The notes under the pieces: generated by a model
What the model was told of the DNA's origin: nothing
Seen by the model: only the letters and a program-made list of their open reading frames with translations
Databases searched by the model: none
Position numbers and translations under genes: made by a program
NCBI GenBank assembly: GCA_964437595.1
Contig: CAYTHO010000016.1
Location: forward strand, 12,763-76,762
Source of the DNA: DSYU01 sp964437595
GTDB lineage: Bacteria > Chloroflexota > Anaerolineae > Anaerolineales > Anaerolineaceae
DNA: 64,000 bases
Direction: 5' to 3'
In this document: piece by piece, positions 43,168-51,702 of the stretch
Layout of the letters: each line of letters begins with the position of its first letter
Numbering within the stretch: position 1 is the first letter of the stretch

Positions 43168-43608
43168 ATGGCTGTAAAACCTAAGAAACGAAGTTGGCTC
43201 AAAGGCTGCCTGATCGGGCTAATGGTTGTTATGGTTCTGATCGTTGTAGGCGGCGGTATTGGCTGGATGTTCTTATCCAAAGAGCATGAGGAGGCAAGAA
43301 ACTTGCCACTGAACGCCGTCAATTTTGACCAGCTGAGCGATGGAAGGTATCACGGCATTTACGCGGGCGGCATGTATGGCTGGCGCTATAACGAATGTAA
43401 TGTTACCGTAACAGGCAGTAAAGTAGCCGCGATCCAGTTGGCAAAAACTGATGACCCGGGTGCAGAGAACACGGATGTCAAGATGCTCTACGAGCGGGTC
43501 ATCACTACCCAGTCGCTGCACGTGGACACCATCAGTGGATCGACTCTCACTTCCAAAGGGTATCCCCAGTGCGTGGAAAACGCCCTGATCGGCGCCCAGC
43601 ATGAATAG
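43168..43608 (+). CDS. membrane-anchored FMN-binding protein 2
   Basis: A 146-residue tandem paralogue of the preceding gene. A basic N-terminus (KPKKRSWLKG) is followed by one membrane helix and the FMN-binding domain; the basic tail predicts the domain outside the membrane. The expected flavinylated Thr is in DTISGSTLTSKGY. Start at 43168, with GGAGGG 7 bases upstream. Shared blocks such as YHG.YAGGMY.WR.NEC.VTV show a recent duplication. Confidence 0.88.
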   Translation: MAVKPKKRSWLKGCLIGLMVVMVLIVVGGGIGWMFLSKEHEEARNLPLNAVNFDQLSDGRYHGIYAGGMYGWRYNECNVTVTGSKVAAIQLAKTDDPGAENTDVKMLYERVITTQSLHVDTISGSTLTSKGYPQCVENALIGAQHE

Positions 43609-44193
43609 AGGTAGCGAGGCACAAGTTGATAAAGAGCATGTCATTCCAATGAACTACAGTTGTGCCCGCTAGTTCTTCAATATGAAGGGCAAGAAGATAT
43701 GGAATTCGCTTGCTTAGTTTTATTTTCTGCAGTGCCCGTCAAGGGAACTTTGGTAATTGTCTAGTTGGCACCAATGAAGGTGATATTGTTATTGGGGTTG
43801 TTGGCGTTTGTTAGTGTGTGACCAGTTCCCATTGATTGCCAAGCTTTTGAGAATAAATAACCCGATCGCGCCGACCTGCCAGTTGCCAAATCAGGCAACT
43901 TGATAACTATGGCGTGGGTGAGCGATAAGGCAACGAACTAATTGGTCAAGTGATATTGTCTATTGTATTCTTTTGGCCATTACTCAATAATGAATTTAAC
44001 CTCTTTGAGTCTACGGAAAACTCGATGGTTTTTCGTCCACAACAGGCTGATATTGTGGCCTGTGTAGCATGCCAGGACGGATTAATCTTAAGAATTTATC
44101 CATTGGGTAAGACTCACCAATATACATCCCTTATCTATTACGCAACATGGTAAATCGGGAAATCGAAGATTAGTTATAATTTACTCGTCTTAT
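43609..44193. other. 585-base stretch with no recognised gene
   Basis: No open frame here has a ribosome site or recognisable homology (the longest, near 43950-44153, has neither). It ends at the truncated transposase copy and may be sequence brought in or scrambled by transposition. Confidence 0.6.
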
Positions 44194-44946
44194 CTATACA
44201 AAACGAGGTACACACCCTACCGCCAGTCGCCCTTTCAACTCATGCACCACCGAATACGCCATTTCCTGGTTTCTCGCTCCCACCTGCATGACTGGAATGA
44301 GCTTCGTCTTCGCATCGCTGGCAATCCACAGCCACATATCCTGGCCTCGATCTTTCACATTGGCCCATTATTCATCCAACTGCATGTGTACCAGTTCCAA
44401 CTCTGCCATAAAGCGTTCGTGCAGCTTCTTTCCCTGCATTCCACTGCGACATAACCAGGTGCGGATGGTGATTTCTCGCACCCCAAACACTTCTTCCAGT
44501 GCCGCCGGATCATCTATTCCTAATGCCAGTAACCTCATGATTTTCTCTACCTGGTCTGAGTGGCTTTTCAAACAATGCAGGATCGTATTCCGTCGCGCCG
44601 TGAATTTCTTCCAGCACGCCTGGCATTTCAAATCTTGGATCACTTCCTGCTTTCCATGCATCCCGTACCCCACTAACGCATGGACCCCTTCCTCTATAAT
44701 CCTGTAATATTCGCAGCTTTCGTTCGGGCAGGGGTGCCCTTCGGTTTGGATTTTCTTCCTTCGCCCTCCCCGTCCCTTCCGCAACTGCCATGGTTCTGGC
44801 TTTTCTCGCTTCTCGATGTCCCGTTTGTCCTTCCCCTCTCGGCAAAAACGGCAATCTCGTTCGCTCTTCGGTCGCAGTACGGCTGGTACTTTTCCAATCG
44901 CGCTTCTTTTTCCGTTCTTTGATTTGAAAGCGCGCAATTCTATCAT
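44194..44946 (-). pseudogene. transposase fragment, IS1-like with zinc-finger N-terminus (copy 1)
   Basis: Starts MIELRAFKSK; the N-terminal zinc-finger region has paired cysteines (CPNESCEYY, then LKCQACWKKF), followed by an HTH-like VREITIRTWLCRSG and the beginning of a DDE domain (WANVKDRGQDMWLWIASDA-like). An in-frame TAA at 44368-44370, where copy 2 reads a Val codon, interrupts the frame, and homology ends near 44205. The C-terminal catalytic part is missing. IS1 family is my best guess; element ends were not found. Confidence 0.8.
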
Positions 44947-45089
44947 CTTTCAGCGATGACCGAGTTATCAACTACCGATTGTGGTTCCACCCAAAAATTA
45001 ATGCTTGTCTTCGGTTGCCTGGCGTGCTAAACTCAGATTGGCTGGTGGTTTTACCAGTTTCCGCTTTTCCCACAGCCCATCATCATCAA

Positions 45090-45800
45090 ATGGAACCCAT
45101 TCAGGTTCAAAGCTTGAAAGCCGCCTGCATCCAGCGTCTGGAAGGATTGATCCTTTCCGGCGAATGGCAGATTGGCACGCGCTTGCCTTCCGAGCGTGAT
45201 CTGGCTGCTCAGCTCAATATCAGCCGGCCGGTGCTGCATGAAGCCCTGGTGGACCTGGCCGCCAAGGGGCTGATCACCATCGAGCCGAGGCGCGGTGTAT
45301 TCATCAATGACTACCGCACCAGCGGATCGTGCGCACTGCTGTCTTCCCTGCTCTCTTTCAGCGGTGGCCGCTTGGACCCGGCTTTTACCCAATCCATGAT
45401 CGAAATGCGCCTGCTAGTGGAATGCGAAACCGCCTTACTGGCCGCGCAAAATCGCACGGATGACCAGCTCGCCGGCCTGCGGGCACTCCTCACTGCAGAA
45501 GACCGGGGTGTTTCAGACACTGCCTCCCTCACCAACCTGGACTATGCCTTTCATTTACAGATCGCCATCGCTTCCGGCAACCTGGTCTATCCCCTAATCA
45601 TGAACTCATTCGAGATTATCTATACGCAGCTCACCGGCCGGTTCTTTGACCATTACGTGCAAACTCCGGTGGTTGAGGCTGTATTTGTTTATCATCACCG
45701 GCTGGTCGAAGCCATCGCCAACCGCGCTGCAGAAACCGCCCGCTCGATCATGCAAGACATGCTCCAGCATGGAGCAGACCACCTTCGCCAGATCCCGTAA
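45090..45800 (+). CDS. GntR/FadR-family transcriptional regulator
   Basis: A 236-residue regulator: winged HTH (LPSERDLAAQLNISRPVLHE, then GVFIND) and an all-helical FCD ligand domain with the metal/ligand His residues (FHLQIA, HHRLVEAI). No strong ribosome site marks the start; 45090 is chosen because the family N-terminus begins there, and the frame is open upstream. It lies 17 bases before the glycyl radical enzyme gene and probably controls it in response to the substrate or product. Confidence 0.88.
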   Translation: MEPIQVQSLKAACIQRLEGLILSGEWQIGTRLPSERDLAAQLNISRPVLHEALVDLAAKGLITIEPRRGVFINDYRTSGSCALLSSLLSFSGGRLDPAFTQSMIEMRLLVECETALLAAQNRTDDQLAGLRALLTAEDRGVSDTASLTNLDYAFHLQIAIASGNLVYPLIMNSFEIIYTQLTGRFFDHYVQTPVVEAVFVYHHRLVEAIANRAAETARSIMQDMLQHGADHLRQIP

Positions 45801-45817
45801 TTCCGAAAGGAGACCTT

Positions 45818-48337
45818 ATGTGCGCACCCTCCAACCTGGACCAACCCCGCTATGCGATCAAGACACCTGGCAACCTCTCGCCGCGCATCGCCTGGCTGCG
45901 CGACTACTACTTCCAGGGCACCCAACGCGCCTGGAACAACGAGTTCACCGCCTGGACCACCGGCACGCCCTGGGACTTCCAGTTCAACGAAATCTCCTTC
46001 TATATCGTTCCTGAGACCTATACCTTCCTGCAAACCTTCCGCTCCTCCTTCCGTCAGGTAGCGCGTCCGGTCAAGCTCGCAGCGGATTTCTGGAAATGGA
46101 GCCTGCCGGAGCGTCGAGCCTGGTTTGTCAAAGAGGTGATGGTCCGCTGCTTACCGAAGGAGATCCTGCCCGGCGACCTGATCGCCGGGGGACGGTTCAA
46201 TATTCTCTCCTCCAGCTGCCTCAATCAGCGCGAAGCGAAGGAACGGGATGCGCTGGTGTACGGTCCCAACGGCTGCCGGGCAGCCATGCTCTGGCTGCAC
46301 AACCACGGTTATGGCAACGCCGGGGCCACCAGCGGCCACCTGGTGCCGGGCTACGGCGAGATCATCCGCCGTGGGTGGAAAGGAATTCATGCGGATCTGG
46401 AAAAACTCTACGCCGCGCTGAGCGAAACAGACAAGCGCGGAAAGAAAGGCGCCCAGCTGCGGGCGATGATCATCTCCGCAACCCTGCCGCGCGACCTGGC
46501 GGCGGAATACAGCCAGGTCTGCCAGAAGCTGGCCAACCAGGAACCAGACGAGCAGCGCCAGGCTGAGCTGGCCGAGCTAGCCCAGATCCTCCAGCGCGTG
46601 CCGTGGGAACCGGCGGAGACCTTTTGGGAGGCCGTCCAGGCGCTGTGGATCACCCATATGCTGGTGATGAGCGACGAAGGTTACCCCGGCCCCGGTGATT
46701 CCTTCGGTCGCATTGACCAGTATCTGTACCCGGCCTGGGAGTACTCGCTCGCAAACGGCATGGAGCGCGAATTCGGTAAGGAGATCCTCAAGTGCTTCTG
46801 GATGCACTGCAACACTGCCTACGACGCCATGATCCGCACCGGCGGCAACCAGGGCATCACCGCAGGGTATGGGCAGCTCATCACTCTTTCGGGCATGGGG
46901 CCAGATGGAACCGACCTGACCAATGATTTGACCTACGCCATCCTGGAAGTGATCGATGAAATGTCGCCCATCCTGGAGCCCAAGCCCAACGTGCGCCTGC
47001 ACCGTGGCAGTCCAGAAAAGCTGCTGGATCAAGTCGTCGAGATGATCGCCTCCAGCCAGGGCGCGCCATTTTTACTCAACTTCGATGAGCGCTCGATGGC
47101 CGGCCTGCTGCTGCAAGCCCGGAAAGCGCACGTCGAGCACCTGATTCACCTCGGCAATATCCACGATTATGCCCCGGTCGGCTGCCTGGAAAACACTATG
47201 GTGGGCAACGACCGCTCTGGGACGGTGGATAACAACCTCAACCTGGTCAAAGCCGTTGAGCTGACCCTGACCGGCGGCCTCGACCTGCTGCCCTATACCG
47301 ATCCGATGACCGGTAAAACGGATCCGCCCCGGCGCGACGGCCCGGATACCGGAGATGGTTCCGCCTTGGCCACCTGGGAGCAGTTCTGGCAGGCCTACGC
47401 CGAACAGACCCGCTACATCATCCGCAAAATGGTCGCGACCTATGAAACCAGCGAACGGGTACGGGCACGCTTCCACCCCACGCCGTACCTCTCCTGTCTG
47501 GTCAAAGGCTGTGCGGAGAAGGGCCTGGATATCACCGAAGGCGGCGCGGAGCTGAACTTCACCACGCTCGAGGCGGTCACCTTTGCCAACACAGTCGACT
47601 CGCTGCTGGCCATCAAGTACCTGATTTACGATAAGAAGCTGTGCACCCCGGGCGAGCTGCTCCAGGCGCTGCGCGATAACTGGGTCGGGCACGAAGTCCT
47701 GCAGGCCAGGGCACAAAATAAAGCCCCCAAGTACGGGCGCGACGATGATGAAGCGGATGCGATGGGGCTGAAGGTGATGGAATTGTGGACCGAAGAAACC
47801 TGGAAGCACAAAACCCAGTCCACGCAGCGCCAGTTCCGCCCCGGCATGCTCTCCTGGAATTACTGGATTGCCTATTCGGATATCCTGCCGGCGACTGCCG
47901 ACGGCCGGCCCAAAGGCAAGTTCCTCTCCAATGCACTCTGTCCGGCAAACGGGGCAGACATCAACGGCCCGACCTCGAATGTCAACTCGGTCGGCAAGGT
48001 GTTGGGAGGGAAGGCGGAAGGCGGCACGGGGCTGTATCAAGATTATTACAACCTGCTGCCCAACGGCGGCAGTCATACCATGACCTTCAACCCATCGCTG
48101 TTACGCGATCCCGAGCACAAAGAGAAATTCAAAGCCTTCCTCAAAGGTTACATTGAAAACGGCGGCACGGCTTTGCAGATCAACATGGTGGACGCCGAGA
48201 TGCTGCGTGACGCCCAACGCCACCCGGAGAACTACCGTCACCTGCTGGTGCGCGTGACCGGCTACAACGCCTACTTCACCAGCATTGGCAAAGAGCTGCA
48301 GGACGAAATCATCGCCCGCGAGAGCCACCAGATCTAG
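45818..48337 (+). CDS. glycyl radical enzyme of unassigned class
   Basis: An 839-residue pyruvate-formate-lyase-family enzyme. The thiyl-radical cysteine is Cys456 in the loop APVGCLENTM, followed two residues later by Glu458; the glycyl radical site is Gly815 in RVTGYNAYF. The Cys-x-Glu arrangement resembles dehydratase/lyase-type members (glycerol, propanediol, choline, hydroxyproline), which usually read GCVEP; GCLEN is different, so the reaction cannot be named. Oxygen-sensitive and cytosolic; requires the activase encoded 9 bases downstream. GntR control and a PNPOx-like third gene suggest a dedicated catabolic step. Confidence 0.92.
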   Translation: MCAPSNLDQPRYAIKTPGNLSPRIAWLRDYYFQGTQRAWNNEFTAWTTGTPWDFQFNEISFYIVPETYTFLQTFRSSFRQVARPVKLAADFWKWSLPERRAWFVKEVMVRCLPKEILPGDLIAGGRFNILSSSCLNQREAKERDALVYGPNGCRAAMLWLHNHGYGNAGATSGHLVPGYGEIIRRGWKGIHADLEKLYAALSETDKRGKKGAQLRAMIISATLPRDLAAEYSQVCQKLANQEPDEQRQAELAELAQILQRVPWEPAETFWEAVQALWITHMLVMSDEGYPGPGDSFGRIDQYLYPAWEYSLANGMEREFGKEILKCFWMHCNTAYDAMIRTGGNQGITAGYGQLITLSGMGPDGTDLTNDLTYAILEVIDEMSPILEPKPNVRLHRGSPEKLLDQVVEMIASSQGAPFLLNFDERSMAGLLLQARKAHVEHLIHLGNIHDYAPVGCLENTMVGNDRSGTVDNNLNLVKAVELTLTGGLDLLPYTDPMTGKTDPPRRDGPDTGDGSALATWEQFWQAYAEQTRYIIRKMVATYETSERVRARFHPTPYLSCLVKGCAEKGLDITEGGAELNFTTLEAVTFANTVDSLLAIKYLIYDKKLCTPGELLQALRDNWVGHEVLQARAQNKAPKYGRDDDEADAMGLKVMELWTEETWKHKTQSTQRQFRPGMLSWNYWIAYSDILPATADGRPKGKFLSNALCPANGADINGPTSNVNSVGKVLGGKAEGGTGLYQDYYNLLPNGGSHTMTFNPSLLRDPEHKEKFKAFLKGYIENGGTALQINMVDAEMLRDAQRHPENYRHLLVRVTGYNAYFTSIGKELQDEIIARESHQI

Positions 48338-48346
48338 GAGAACCTC

Positions 48347-49300
48347 GTGAGCGAAGGAACGATCCTCCATCTGCAACGCCTTTCCACCGAAGACGGACCA
48401 GGGATCCGCACGACGGTCTTTTTCAAAGGCTGCCCGCTCCACTGCGCCTGGTGCCATAACCCCGAGAGCATCGCCCTGCACCCCCAGGTGCAGTGGTTGG
48501 AAAATCGCTGTATTGCCTGCCAGGCCTGCGTTCAGGCCTGTCCCAATCACGCGCTGACGTGGAACGGGCAAGGCCCAGAACGCGATCGGACGCGCTGCCA
48601 GTCTTGCGGCCGCTGCGCCGATACCTGCCCGTCCAATGCGCACGAGCTGCTGGGGCGGAAGATCCGCGCCGAAACGCTGGTCAAGGAGCTGGTGAAAGAC
48701 CGCGCCTATTTCGAAAAATCCGCCGGTGGGGTCACTCTCTCTGGCGGCGAGCCAACCTTGCAGCCAGATTTTGCCCTGGAACTGCTACAATCCTTGCGCG
48801 CGCAGGGCATCGCAACGGCCCTGGATACCTGCGGCTTGGCCCAATACGAAACGCTGGAGAGGCTGGCAAGCGAGGGTGACCTGATCCTGTATGACCTGAA
48901 AACCATGGATGGGCTGGCTCACAGCCAGTTCACCGGGGTGGATAATACCCGCATCCTGAGCAATCTGCTCCGGCTGGCAGGCCATCTCGCCACCCAACCC
49001 GGCAAGCGACTATGGATCCGCACCCCGCTGATCCCCGGCGCAACCGACGGTCCAGAGAACGTGACTGCGATCGGGGCTTACCTGGCTGAGAACCTGGCGG
49101 AGCAAGTCGAACGCTGGGAGCTGTGCGCGTTTAACAACCTGTGTCGCGATAAATACCGCCGCCTGGGCCTGGAGTGGATCTATGCGGATACTCCGTTGTT
49201 GACTCGAGCCGACCTGGATCGAGCCGGCGAGGTTGCCCGGCAGTCCGGTTTTGATCCCAAGCGCATTTTTGTTACTGGCGCCGCACGTGCCGAGAATTGA
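48347..49300 (+). CDS. glycyl radical enzyme activating protein (radical SAM)
   Basis: A 317-residue activase starting with GTG (AGGAGA before it). The radical SAM cluster motif is Cys29-x3-Cys33-x2-Cys36 (GCPLHCAWCHNPE). It is followed by two ferredoxin-type motifs: Cys55, 58, 61, 65 and Cys84, 87, 90, 94. Two auxiliary clusters are typical of activases for non-PFL glycyl radical enzymes. It installs the radical on Gly815 of the neighbouring enzyme. Confidence 0.94.
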   Translation: MSEGTILHLQRLSTEDGPGIRTTVFFKGCPLHCAWCHNPESIALHPQVQWLENRCIACQACVQACPNHALTWNGQGPERDRTRCQSCGRCADTCPSNAHELLGRKIRAETLVKELVKDRAYFEKSAGGVTLSGGEPTLQPDFALELLQSLRAQGIATALDTCGLAQYETLERLASEGDLILYDLKTMDGLAHSQFTGVDNTRILSNLLRLAGHLATQPGKRLWIRTPLIPGATDGPENVTAIGAYLAENLAEQVERWELCAFNNLCRDKYRRLGLEWIYADTPLLTRADLDRAGEVARQSGFDPKRIFVTGAARAEN

Positions 49301-49310
49301 GGAGGAAGCG

Positions 49311-50168
49311 ATGATGTCTCACCTGAAATCCACCACCTTTTCGCAAGACGATATTCGGGCGTTTGAACCAGCCATGAAAATCGGCCTGCTGGCGACTGTC
49401 ACGCCATCTGGCCTGCCCCACCTGACCATGATCTCCAGTCTGAAAGCAGGATCGCCATCCACTGTCATTTGGGGGCAATTCACCGAGGGCTTGAGCAAGC
49501 AGCATGTGCTGCAAAATCCCAATACGGCTTTCCTGATCATGACCCTGGATAAGCGCCTGTGGCGCGGCAATGCGCGATGGACGCATGCCGAAAAAGGCGG
49601 AGCGGACTTTGAGTGGTACAACAACATTCCCATGTTTCGTTATAACGCCTATTTTGGCATTCACACGGTTCACTACATGGATTTGTTGAGCCATACCGGG
49701 CAGCATGTGCTGCCGATGAATGCCATTATCCTTGCCGCACTGAAGTCTGTTCTGGCAAGCAGGTTATCGCTTGGCCGGGCGGAACCCGAGGTAATGAATC
49801 CCTGGACACGTAAGCTGTTTAACAAACTGGATAATCTTAAGTTCCTGGCCTGGGTTAATGATGAAGGCTACCCATGGATTATCCCGGTTATTCAAGCACA
49901 GGCAAGAGACAGCCAATCCCTGCTCATTTCCACTGGAGCTTTTGGCGATGAACTGGCCGAAATCCCGGCTGGCACCCCAGTCGCGGTGTTTGGGCTGGCC
50001 CTAACGATGGAAGATGTGTTGGTGTGCGGTCAATACCTGGGGACCAAACGCCAGGCGGGTATTCGCTCGGCTATCGTGAACGTAGACTGGGTCTACAATC
50101 CCATGCCACCCGTGCCCGGGCAGATCTATCCGCCAATGCAACTAAAGGCTATAACCCAGTTCGATTAG
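49311..50168 (+). CDS. pyridoxamine 5'-phosphate oxidase-like (FMN-binding split barrel) protein
   Basis: A 285-residue protein beginning 10 bases after the activase stop with a strong GGAGGAAG site. The N-terminal region (IGLLATVTPSGLPHLTMISS) matches PNPOx-like flavin-binding split barrels; a second, similar region (LAWVNDEGYPWIIPVIQ) suggests two barrel halves. As the third gene of the glycyl radical operon, it could handle flavin-linked oxidation of a pathway intermediate or protect the enzyme from oxygen. Both roles are inferred. Confidence 0.75.
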   Translation: MMSHLKSTTFSQDDIRAFEPAMKIGLLATVTPSGLPHLTMISSLKAGSPSTVIWGQFTEGLSKQHVLQNPNTAFLIMTLDKRLWRGNARWTHAEKGGADFEWYNNIPMFRYNAYFGIHTVHYMDLLSHTGQHVLPMNAIILAALKSVLASRLSLGRAEPEVMNPWTRKLFNKLDNLKFLAWVNDEGYPWIIPVIQAQARDSQSLLISTGAFGDELAEIPAGTPVAVFGLALTMEDVLVCGQYLGTKRQAGIRSAIVNVDWVYNPMPPVPGQIYPPMQLKAITQFD

Positions 50169-50258
50169 CGACTCGCCACATTCATTTGGCCAGTTCATCA
50201 AAAGCGGGATGATACTGTTGAATCAACTCATCCACCTGGCGGGCAAATTCCTCATATA

Positions 50259-50280
50259 CGCTCGCCCTTATAGGCGAGCG
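50259..50280 (+). other. hairpin in the gap after the PNPOx-like gene
   Basis: CGCTCGCC and GGCGAGCG form a perfect 8-bp stem around a 6-base loop. It lies 90 bases after the stop of the PNPOx-like gene, between convergent genes, and has no T-run. CATATACGCTC recurs at about 50319. Confidence 0.55.
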
Positions 50281-50332
50281 CAGCTTCCACAGGCAACGGA
50301 CCTAGACACATATTGCGGTTTGCATATACGCT

Positions 50333-50587
50333 CTAGTCGATCACTTTTTCAACCACAATCGTTCCATGCGTCACCAGAGCAGCGATTGCTCCAATGGCAG
50401 CTAACTGCGGCGCAAGCAGGATGCCTACCACACCCACGGTGAGCGGCATGTCGATGAGCGTGCGGCCATCCTCGTTTTTGATGATGATCCGGCGGATATT
50501 ACCCTCGTGCAGCAGCTCTTTGATCTTGCTCAACAGCGCATCGCCGTTGACTTGAAATTCTTCGGTGCGTACTTTTTGTTCAGTCAT
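50333..50587 (-). CDS. DUF4342 protein
   Basis: An 84-residue protein matching DUF4342: an acidic N-terminal part (LLSKIKELLHEGNIRRIIIK) and a hydrophobic C-terminal half (LPLTVGVVGILLAPQLAAIG-like) that may be one membrane segment. Function unknown. Preceded by GGAGG and convergent with the glycyl radical operon. Confidence 0.82.
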   Translation of the reverse strand: MTEQKVRTEEFQVNGDALLSKIKELLHEGNIRRIIIKNEDGRTLIDMPLTVGVVGILLAPQLAAIGAIAALVTHGTIVVEKVID

Positions 50588-50825
50588 AAGAAAACCTCCC
50601 GAAACAGATATCGTTTTTTATGCACCTATTAAGCAAAAGAAGATCGATATCTCGTGCATAATCACTGCAATAAATACGCAGCAGGTGGCATAAGGTTGCA
50701 CCCTTCTTAGGCCAATCAAAAGAACCTACCTCAGCAGACTGATCGTTTCCTTAGGCAATCGATTAACCGGTTGCAACCCGATTTTTTGCTGAGTGAATTT
50801 CTCAAAAGGGGAGGAAATTCTGTAT

Positions 50826-51044
50826 ATGGTTCCCGAACGAACAGCCGAGGTTGCCAGAGCCGTTTTTCCCAAGGGGAACCTCTACCTGACATTGTTCAAT
50901 ACCTTTGATAGCTTGTTTGCTGATCTAGATTTTGCTGCGTTGTTTCCCGACAATGGTCAACCAGCCCTTTCCCCTGTCCGCTTAGAGTACGATGTTACCT
51001 GGTCGGACCGACCCGCATTGATACTGGCTGGCAAGCCTGTCTGA
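50826..51044 (+). pseudogene. N-terminal remnant of an IS1182-family transposase
   Basis: The first ~50 residues (MVPERTAEVARAVFPKGN, then LFADLDFAALFP.NGQP) match the conserved start of IS1182-type transposases as I recall them. After that the frame degenerates (an abridged version of the LSDRQAAD region) and stops. The remaining ~400 residues are missing. A 33-base extension upstream is open but not part of the family. Confidence 0.7.
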
Positions 51045-51179
51045 CAGAAGGAGATATTCCTATACAACCCAATGCCACTGCCTTCACGCGTTTGTTCCTG
51101 GCTGTTTCGGCGTAGTTTATGGATTCGCCAACAAGATCACCAACTGTGGTTCCACCCATTTACTGAAAACGATACGCTC

Positions 51180-51208
51180 TTGACATTTCTGTCTCTTTAT
51201 CGTAGAAT
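51180..51208 (+). promoter_or_regulatory. promoter of the arsR gene
   Basis: -35 TTGACA (51180-51185), 17-base spacer, -10 TAGAAT (51203-51208), 19 bases before the start codon. The ArsR operator overlaps the -10 element. Confidence 0.82.
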
Positions 51209-51215
51209 AACGATA
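51198..51215. promoter_or_regulatory. ArsR operator 1 (autoregulation)
   Basis: TATCGT-AGAATA-ACGATA: perfect 6-base inverted arms around a 6-base spacer that contains the -10 box. The same architecture occurs before the methyltransferase gene at 51663-51680. Confidence 0.82.
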
Positions 51216-51227
51216 TAAGGAACTAGA

Positions 51228-51602
51228 ATGGCTAAAGATTTACCATTGATTCAAGAACTGAGCCGCGATGAAATTCGTCTGGCAGCGATGCTGAAAGCAC
51301 TGGGCAACCCAGTCCGCTTTCGCATCATGCAGTACCTGGCGGACCACCCCGTCTGCATCACCGGCGATATCGTGGAATTTACAACCTTAGCGCAATCAAC
51401 GGTGAGCCAGCATCTCAAGGTGCTGCGGGAGGCGGGCCTTATTGCAGGGGAAGTTGAAGGCCCAGCGACCTGCTATTGCATCAGCACCGAAGGAATTCAG
51501 TTCCTGAAGGCGCAAGTCGAGAGATGGCTACCGAACTGCTGTCCGGTTGAACCAGGCCCTTCGCAATTTGAAGGTCCATCGCAGTCAAGCTGTTATGGAT
51601 AG
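51228..51602 (+). CDS. arsR: ArsR-family metalloregulatory repressor
   Basis: A 124-residue winged-helix repressor: ALGNPVRFRIMQYLAD, then the recognition helix LAQSTVSQHLKVLREAGLI. Cysteines cluster near the C-terminus (CYCIS, NCCP, SSCYG), offering a thiolate site for As(III), unlike the classic alpha-3 CxC of E. coli ArsR. It probably represses itself and the arsM gene 100 bases downstream through shared operators. Confidence 0.9.
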   Translation: MAKDLPLIQELSRDEIRLAAMLKALGNPVRFRIMQYLADHPVCITGDIVEFTTLAQSTVSQHLKVLREAGLIAGEVEGPATCYCISTEGIQFLKAQVERWLPNCCPVEPGPSQFEGPSQSSCYG

Positions 51603-51662
51603 CAGCCAAAGTTGCTGCTACGGTCATTTCCCTGACCCGGCGGCATTTATTTTATCCTTTTA

Positions 51663-51680
51663 TATCGTAAATTTACGATT
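51663..51680. promoter_or_regulatory. ArsR operator 2 (upstream of arsM)
   Basis: TATCGT-AAATTT-ACGATT; the inner 16 bases ATCGTAAATTTACGAT are a perfect palindrome. It lies 23 bases before the arsM start and matches operator 1 in arm sequence and spacing, so the two genes form a small regulon. Confidence 0.85.
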
Positions 51681-51702
51681 AGTCTGATCAAGGAGGTATC
51701 CA

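Noticed and set aside
44242..44922. Several plus-strand frames opposite the transposase fragment
   Set aside because: Antisense to a recognisable transposase; no independent support.
47072..48076. 334-codon minus-strand frame inside the glycyl radical enzyme gene
   Set aside because: Shadow of a gene with intact Cys and Gly radical motifs.
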